Positions 57,342-64,000 of a stretch of DNA of 64,000 nt are shown one piece after another. Numbering within the stretch: position 1 is the first letter of the stretch; each line of letters opens with the position of its first letter. A program made the translations under genes and the position numbers. This stretch comes from Rhytidiadelphus loreus (taxonomy: Eukaryota; Streptophyta; Bryopsida; Hypnales; Hylocomiaceae). The notes under the pieces were generated by a model, which saw only the letters and a program-made list of their open reading frames with translations, was not told the origin of the DNA and searched no databases. The DNA lies in the NCBI GenBank assembly GCA_947034895.1, contig OX344763.1:2172501-2236500 (forward strand), written 5' to 3'.

Positions 57342-57999
57342 CTCGTTCAACAAGTACCGCTGCAAACAACCCTAAACCCAAACAACCCCTCCACAAGCAA
57401 GAGCAAACACCTTCGTCACGCTGCCGTGCCGTGAACACGAGTCCAGAACAAATCGCAGGCATACAGAACCCCCGCCCGAAGATTCCCCAGCACCGTCGTG
57501 AACACACTAGCAGAAAACACACCCGCACAAACGAACACACGAACAACACCCGCACTCCGTGACGCCGCCGACCTGAACACACCACCACAATTGATCGCGC
57601 ACAAACAAGCAAGCTAAAACAATCCCGAACACCATCCTCCACGCTGGTGAACCTTGCACACCCCAGCAGAACTGATCGCGCACACCGCAAAAGCAAACCC
57701 CGCACCAGGAATCGGGAACACCTTTGTCACGCCGCTGACCCCAAAACAGAATTCCACAACTGATTGCGCACAAACAACTGGTCGCGCACAAACAACTGAT
57801 CGGGCACAAACAACTGATCGCGCACACACAAGCAAGCGCCCCCGCACAAGGAATCGCCGACCCCTTCGTTCACCTCCTCACCCTAAGCCCACCACCAATC
57901 TGATCGCGCACCCACAACCAAGCGCATGCCATCCCCAAGAGCAGCCTCCACGGTTCAGCCGAAGAACTGATCGCGCGAATCGGAAACACCATCTCCACG

Positions 58000-58255
58000 C
58001 TGCCGTCCCTCAACAAGCAGCAGAACTCATCGCGCGATTAACCCTAAACCGCACCCAGATTGCAAACAAATTCGTGAACACACGCTGCCGTCCCTCAACA
58101 AGCTGCCCCCCTGATCGCGCGATTAACCCTCAACCGCACCCAGATTGCAAACAAATTCGTGAACACACGCTGCCGTCACTCAAGAAGCTGGAGAACTCAT
58201 CGCGTGATTAACCCTCAACCGCACCCAGATTTGCAAACAAATTCGTGAACACACG
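58000..58255. repeat. 85-bp GC-rich tandem repeat, three copies
   Basis: Units start CTGCCGTCCCTCAACAAGC at 58000, 58085 and 58170. Each contains 'atcgcgcgattaaccct' (one copy mutated) and 'gcaaacaaattcgtgaacac'. 57740-57830 has a separate run of 'acaaacaactgatcg' units. They lie upstream of the captured minus-strand fragment. Confidence 0.9.
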
Positions 58256-58289
58256 CTGCCGCGCCTCCCTCCCAACCTCGAAATTATCG

Positions 58290-58310
58290 TTCGCGCCTAA
58301 ACCCTAGCAG
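58290..58310 (-). promoter_or_regulatory. Telobox-like motif in captured promoter region
   Basis: CGCCTAAACCCTAGCAG contains AAACCCTA, the telobox often found near the start of plant housekeeping genes. It sits about 1 kb upstream of the captured minus-strand ATG. Regulatory use is inferred. Confidence 0.35.
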
Positions 58311-58728
58311 TAGTCGTTAAACTTAACAGACAGAACAGATGGAAACTACCCCATTCATCGACTGACTACAAGATATGTTGTAGTTATACTTCAGATTTGT
58401 ATAGTACCTGTATCTTACTAGTACTGTAGCATAACCATAACTGAACCTAGTAAATAGAATTCCTTGGATCCTATTCTTTGGCCCCTATTTTACATTTAAA
58501 AAATAATTAATGGACCATAATTTTCGGGTATCTATTTTACTTATAAAAGACATGTCACTTTTTAAGTCCCCTTCTTTAAATGTAAAATCTTTATAAATTT
58601 TACCTATGATGAATTAAATCCACCCTATTTTTCGCCGCAGGTCACTTTGTAAAGCGCAGGGAGTGTCCTCCCCTAGAATTAAACATTGAATTAATGTCAT
58701 ATTGATCAAGAAACAAGACTGGATTAAT

Positions 58729-58878
58729 CACTACTAGAAAATTTAGTTTTTTTGTTAATTTGGACGTGTTGATTTGGACAGAAATCAACAGTTTTTGTCC
58801 AAATCAACAGATTATTGTTGATTTCTATCCAAATCAACATGTCCAAATCAACAAAAAAAACTAAATTTTCTAGTAGTG
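58729..58878. mobile_element. 150-bp palindromic CACTA-type MITE
   Basis: Ends CACTACTAGAAAATTTAG and CTAAATTTTCTAGTAGTG, exact inverses, with the 3-bp duplication AAT (58726-58728, 58879-58881). Almost the whole element is a palindrome and contains 'aaatcaacag' and 'tttttgttaatttgg' motifs shared with the CACTA element at 53248-54321. Confidence 0.88.
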
Positions 58879-58881
58879 AAT

Positions 58882-59180
58882 GTTTGTATTTAAAGTCGAG
58901 TCTATTAGCTGAGAGGTGTGTGTTGATTTGGTCAAGTGGACCGGAAGGGATTGAAATTATAAGATGTGATTAAATTATTTGTGGACATTTCATGTATGAC
59001 TTATTAGTCCATTTGATTGTAAGGAATTTATTAAGTTACTCAGGATAATGGGTGTTGATGGTCGAATTGATAAACGGTGAGCCTTCTCCACTTGCTTATT
59101 AGAGAATTCTTGCATGAGTTTAAGTTCTCAAGTCCACTGGATGTGAGCGCAATGGAGTTGTTGTGAACCTGCCGACGAAG
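58882..59180. other. Intergenic DNA, no gene seen
   Basis: Continues the host sequence of 55198-55898. The last five bases, CGAAG (59176-59180), are the predicted left target site of the LTR that follows. Confidence 0.45.
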
Positions 59181-62100
59181 TGTGAGCCCTCAAATTAGCA
59201 TTTAGAAATTTGGATCTATTTTTTGCGATTATTAGTTTGTTTTTAGGTTTGTTTTATGGAAAAAAAAAACATAAAAAGAGAGTTATTGAGAGTTTTAGTA
59301 GAAGTCCCTACCAAAGTAGAGAAGAATGGCCTTAGAGACGTGAAACACGTAAAACTTTACGTTTTCACTAATTCTAAGTCTTATTGGTAAGCTTGGATGA
59401 TTACTTAATAATTTCGAGAGAAGAAAAGATACAAGAGTTAGTCAATCCTAGTGTCTTGTTCATACAAAACAACATCTATAAGTACGCATGTAACAAACTG
59501 ACTAAGAAATAGAGTCTAGTCATGTTGAGTCAAAATCCAACTCGGATTTGTTATTTCAAACATTGCAAGTAGTTTTCAGAATATAGACCAAGATGGAAAA
59601 AAAAAGTGATTGGAACATACAGAAAGGTGCTTTTCTAGGTCAAAGCATGCCAAAGGATCAAATTAAGATCTAATCATCTAAAATTCCCTCAGTATCAAGA
59701 ATAATTTCCCCCCGGGTGAAAATTATTAAGAGATTGTTAAAATTAACATTTTTATTGGAGGTTTGGTTTTACCCATTAGCTGATAGACACTTGTAGAAGA
59801 ATGAACAAAAGTTTCGGGATTTTACAAAACTCCACAATGACTCCATGGGAAGTCAACCGCTTAAAAATGCATTCGTAAAATCCTAAAAATTACAAATGTT
59901 GCGATAAAATCTCACTAAAAATTAGGATAGTGTTTTGTATACTAATAAAGAGCCCCGTCAAGTTTGAAGATATTCCAACATTCTCAAGTACCAAAATTAA
60001 AACCGACATCGAATTTCACAAGAATTTACAACTTGGTGGCAAGTTGACCAACATATCAAGAGTTAACGGTGTCCGAATGGAGCAAATCAAGGGTCAACCC
60101 TTACTCCTATAAACATTCCAAACCACCTTAGCCACATAGTTTCATCAAAAAGCACAAACTTCAAAAGTTAGAATTTTTACTTTTGTTTGGAGTTACCATG
60201 ACTCAAAATTACGCTTAAAACGGCCGGGAAAGCAAGGGTAAGGTCTCTCGAAGGCTAATTGGGGTCTTTTGAACGCGATGGCGCAATTGGTTTTTGATTT
60301 CGAGTTGTCCCTCAAAAGATAGAGAGGGTCAGCCCTTAATTTGACTTTTTAATAGTAATTTGTGATTCATCTATGATGATTTTACAAATATCTTTTGGAA
60401 AATCAAAGATTGGATTTGCTCAAGATCTCTTTGATGGTGTAATCTTGAAGCCAACTTTGAACTAAAGAAAGACAATTTGGAAATAATGTAGGATTCATTT
60501 GCAAAATATCTAGGTTAATTAGGTTCATTTCAAAATATCTTTGGAATAAGATCTTGGATGTGATTTTTCCAAGATCTATTAGCTAAATGGAGGGGATTCT
60601 AGAGATTTCCGCCATTAAACAAAGAATATTTTGTGAATTACATTAGGTTAGTTTAGAAAAATATCTAGGTAGGAAGTAAAATAATTTTCACCGACAACTT
60701 ACGAGGGAGGGGCCAGGAACAAGTATAAAAGGCCCTTCCTCGAGGTTGTTAGTGACCCTCATTCTCTTATTTCATTTCTTACTGTTGTTCTTGTCGTGCT
60801 ACCAACACATTGTCGAAGCACTTTTAAAGCCAAGAATTGGCTATTTTATTTAAGTTCTTTTGCACTTTGAAGGTCTGGAGGGCCCTTTCAAAGATTGACT
60901 TGTTTTCTTGTTTGAATTTGAAGGCTTCAAGCCCCAAAACTTTGATTTTCAAGAATTTAAGAAGAGAAAATTCCAAACTCTATTATTGCTTAAGTTAACT
61001 TATTTTCTTGTTTGAATTTGGAGGCTTTAAGCCTCAAAACTTTGATTTTAGGAGTGTTGGAGGGATAGACTCTAAACTCTATTTGATTTTATATGATTTT
61101 TTCAAATACTAACAAACAAATTGTACAAATTGGTAACAGATTGTGATCTAAAAACTTTAAAGCGGCAAAGCTAGACTTTGCCAAAAGGTTTTTTGTATCA
61201 CCACGTGCCAAAATTTGTTGTATAACGGATGTTTGGTTTGATTAATTGTTAAAGTTCGGTTAAACACTGTCATGTGTAGTTCCTTTAGTAATTGATTTGG
61301 AACTTTGATTGAAATTTTGAGAGTCTAATTTTTATTGTTTGGTTAAACATTGTTATGTGTACCTCCTTTAAAAATTAAACTTTCAAAATACTATTAATTG
61401 TCCATGGTTACCGCTTGTACCTGAGGTTGCTCCCGTATGATAAAGCGTTGACCTTGAAATTTGGAAACGGATACTTTTAATCTCTAGTTTTTCGCACTAT
61501 TGCCCCCGCATGGTGAAGCTTTGAACCAGGAGTCTTTGAAAAAATACTTAAGGAGCCAAAAGTTCAAACACTTCCTACCATTTTGTCAATTTCTGTGAGA
61601 AAATAGAGGTTATTGGTTGAGAATATTTGGTGTTTGAGAGTTCATTACTATTAGAATTGCTTTATTAGAGTAGTACTTAGAGTTAGAATAGTCATTTTTT
61701 TGAAATTTATTCCCAAAAATCCCCCAAAACATCTTTGAATTTATTTAGAATTAGAGTCGTTAGAATTTTAGTCCTATTCCCAAAAATTCATAAAAATTAG
61801 TTAGTTTATCTTTTTGTGTTAGAATCAGTGATAGTTATTAATTTAATTAAGCTATTCTTTATTTTACAATTACCATTAGTGTGCTTTTTTTAGAGAGAAA
61901 AATTTATATTATCGCTCTAGCAACAACATTACAGTGCAGTTCCGATCGGCGCAAAAGCTAGGCACAAGCAATGGGGGTCAAAGAGTGACCAAGGGGGTAC
62001 CACATGGGTATCAAGTGGATATGAGGCCAACTGAGCAGCAAGTGCAGTCTCGATTGAGTAGTCCAGGCAGTCTTGATTGAGCAGCCAGTCAATACATTAG

Positions 62101-64000
62101 TAGGTAGACCAAGTCTTGTTCAGAAGATTCAAGTCCAAATAACAAAATACCAAAAAACTTCATAGTTGGAGTATAAATCAAATTGATTACTCCAACATCA
62201 AAAAGCCCGGCCGTTGCTAGCCATGCAAAAAATTTAAATTGTAGAAAAACAAAATCTTTCAACAACCTCTCACATCTCAAATCCTCCATAGCCACCTTAG
62301 AAACACAAGACACGAATGAGAGGCAATTGGAAAGAAGAAAGGAATAAGAAAGAAGTTTGAGAAGGAATACCACATTAAAATAATATTAAGGTATGGAATA
62401 ATACTATTCATTGGGAGTTTTTAGTTTAGATATTATTCTTTTTCACTATTCATTGTTTGGTTGTTGTTATTAATTAGGATTCCATTTGTATTAGTTGGTC
62501 AATTGTTAGTTTAGCGTTTTGTTTTATTAGGCCTAATAAGCCAAATAGAAAGAAACAAAACCAAACAAATATCTTTGGAATATTAAAAGGAAAAAATAAT
62601 AAACAATTTACAAGGAAATAATACCACTATTCATTGGAAATTGAGTAATTCGACGAAATAAGGAATTCGCAATAATTCCAATACAACCAAGGTATTATTT
62701 CATTTGTTAAAACTAACAAAAATTGGAGTTTTAGAATAGGTTTTAGAACAAAAATTAAGCAAGGGGTTATTCACAATTGCATCATTACTAAAGGGTGATA
62801 GAGGACCATGAGGAGACCATCATGTTTGAGTTTTGCAACAATGGATCTATCGACATATTCGATCCACATATATTAACTTGAACCCGATTACTTGATTTTT
62901 CGCTTGCCATTAAAAGTTAAAATAGGAATTAAAATCAACATTTAGAATAGGAATTGCTAGTTAGAATTTTAAAGTTGCTAAAATCAATTACATTTAAAAT
63001 TTACTTAAAATTGTGGAAGTAATGAATAGATGAATTTTGAGTTGAGTTGGAAGAAAAAACATTAATTCATCCAAAAGAATCTCAAAAGGAATTTAATTTG
63101 AATTTAGGAATCTAGGGAATATTAGAGTGTTTGGAAAAATTAAAACTTAAATTTCTCAAATATTCCATAAAAACTTGGTGTAGAAGGTTCTCATCCAAAC
63201 TAAGGGGAATTTTCAATCATTTATAAGTTTTTACCTAGAAGTCCAATAATTTCATTTTTTACCTTGATAGAAAGGTAATCTCTTATTCTCCTCACAAAAA
63301 TAATAAAATCCCTTAAAATAACTAAATTTAGAATAATGACTTAGGATTAAGGATGATAAATGAATAATTAGGAATATTTTAAAAGAACAATTAAATAATC
63401 TTTTGAGACTATAATCCAATAAGAAATCTTTTAAAGATTTCAAAACCTACTTTTACTTTTAAATTAATTAAATTTTTTAGAAGCAAAGTGTGGATGAAGT
63501 TTGGCTTAATTTTGGATGAAATTTCTTAAAATAGGTCAAAATTAGGTTTTCTCTAGAAAATTCATTTTTTGTATTTATTAAAAATTCAACCCTGAAATAT
63601 AGATTTTTTTTGAATTTAATTGCTATTTTTAGTCAACGGATGAAGTTTTTAGGATAGAATTAGGAACAAATTTCATCCTTAAATATCTTTTAGTAGGAAT
63701 ATCGAAATTCAGCTTGCTATACCATTTTGAAAATCGCAAAGTGCATTCTACAGATTAACTTAGATATATTTTTAGCTTAGAATAGGTTTTACTTGCTTTT
63801 ATTTATCCATCAAAGGTCTCGAACCTTTTAACATTTAGTATGTGCTAAAGTATTTAAACTAGGTTACAATCATTATAAATAAAGTTTCCATTGCTTGGAA
63901 GGTCAAAGAACATAGGTTTACAAATCACCCTGTAAGAATTACTTACTTATGCCACTAGAACCCGTGTGCACGTTTTAACTCTAGGGGTGGAGTAAGAAAC
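59181..64000 (+). mobile_element. Second very long LTR of the same family, running off the window
   Basis: Starts TGTGAGCCCTCAAATT, matching TGTGAGCCCCAAATT at 6573. Further blocks follow in the same order: 'taaaatctcactaaaaatta' (59904), a TATA box at about 60728, 'tttgaaccaggagtcttt' near 61511 against 'tttgaacctctagagg' near 8383, and 'tccattgcttggaagg' (63888). The spacing to the end of the first copy predicts that the LTR ends about 10-15 bp beyond 64000. A two-copy tandem of about 110 bp lies at 60895-61090. No ORF above 100 codons. Confidence 0.7.
60724..60745 (+). promoter_or_regulatory. TATA-type core promoter in the second LTR
   Basis: AAGTATAAAAGGCCCTTCC stands in the position equivalent to 7836 of the first copy, followed by a C/T-rich initiator-like stretch. 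Confidence 0.55.

Larger units (their letters stand above)
55907..58676. mobile_element. 2.77-kb hAT-like element carrying captured gene fragments (Pack-type)
   Basis: Ends CCCGGGGAGGACACTC and GAGTGTCCTCCCCTAG, flanked by the exact 8-bp duplication AATTAAAC (55899-55906, 58677-58684). The ends and the subterminal ACGTGCGGCG motif match the 583-bp element at 136-718. The interior from about 56600 to 58330 is strikingly GC-richer than the rest of the window and holds a PPR-like fragment and the start of another gene, both on the minus strand. No hAT transposase is visible, so it depends on another element for movement. Confidence 0.85.

Noticed and set aside
57256..57847. Minus-strand Cys/Arg-rich ORFs in the hAT element as proteins
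   Set aside because: Several frames are open together because of GC-rich tandem units ('acaactgatcgcgcac'). No domain was recognised.

Overview
This is a gene-poor, AT-rich plant nuclear window, most likely from a moss or other bryophyte. The main evidence is one gene that joins an N-terminal helical region, a TKL-type protein kinase, an NB-ARC domain and leucine-rich repeats. This kinase-NBS-LRR (PNL) class was described from mosses. Introns with ordinary GT/AG borders and dense nested plant-type DNA transposons (CACTA, hAT, MULE-like) agree. The species cannot be named from the sequence.

Layout. 1-3960: the 3' part of one LRR gene on the + strand. Its LRR reading frame is open except for a 583-bp hAT-like insertion at 136-718; decayed LRR units follow. 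3981-10748: a three-level nest, with a TTAA-flanked element containing a 5.8-kb CACTA element, which contains a 3.6-kb solo-LTR-like unit. 10749-28760: no convincing gene; interspersed repeats, MITEs and AT-rich sequence. 28961-30289: GC-richer DNA with a duplicated G-box segment, probably the promoter and 5' untranslated exons of the next gene. 32769-37660: the PNL gene. 36372-48960: its 72-bp LRR unit runs as a giant tandem array of about 175 units; the array runs into a degenerate tail to about 49740. 49740-50060: a 3' flank homologous to that of the first locus, so the two loci are duplicates in the same orientation. 50180-64000: more nested elements, including two CACTA elements, a near-perfect 168-bp-arm hairpin, a 2.77-kb hAT element carrying captured GC-rich gene pieces, and a long LTR that runs off the window.

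The most unusual object is the LRR array. In the LRR frame the first stop is TGA at 37658. The same TGA, at the same codon of the repeat, recurs at least ten more times at exact multiples of 72 bp, so a nonsense-bearing unit was amplified. A different frame stays open for 1694 codons over the same DNA. Further on, higher-order blocks of about 2.6 kb are duplicated, and one copy carries a 1-bp deletion. The simplest reading is a PNL receptor of about 1446 or more residues with about 18 LRRs, followed by an expanding satellite-like LRR array that is untranslated or only partly used. Two LRR loci of the same family, one split by a transposon and one amplified, suggest a resistance-gene cluster evolving by unequal exchange and transposition.
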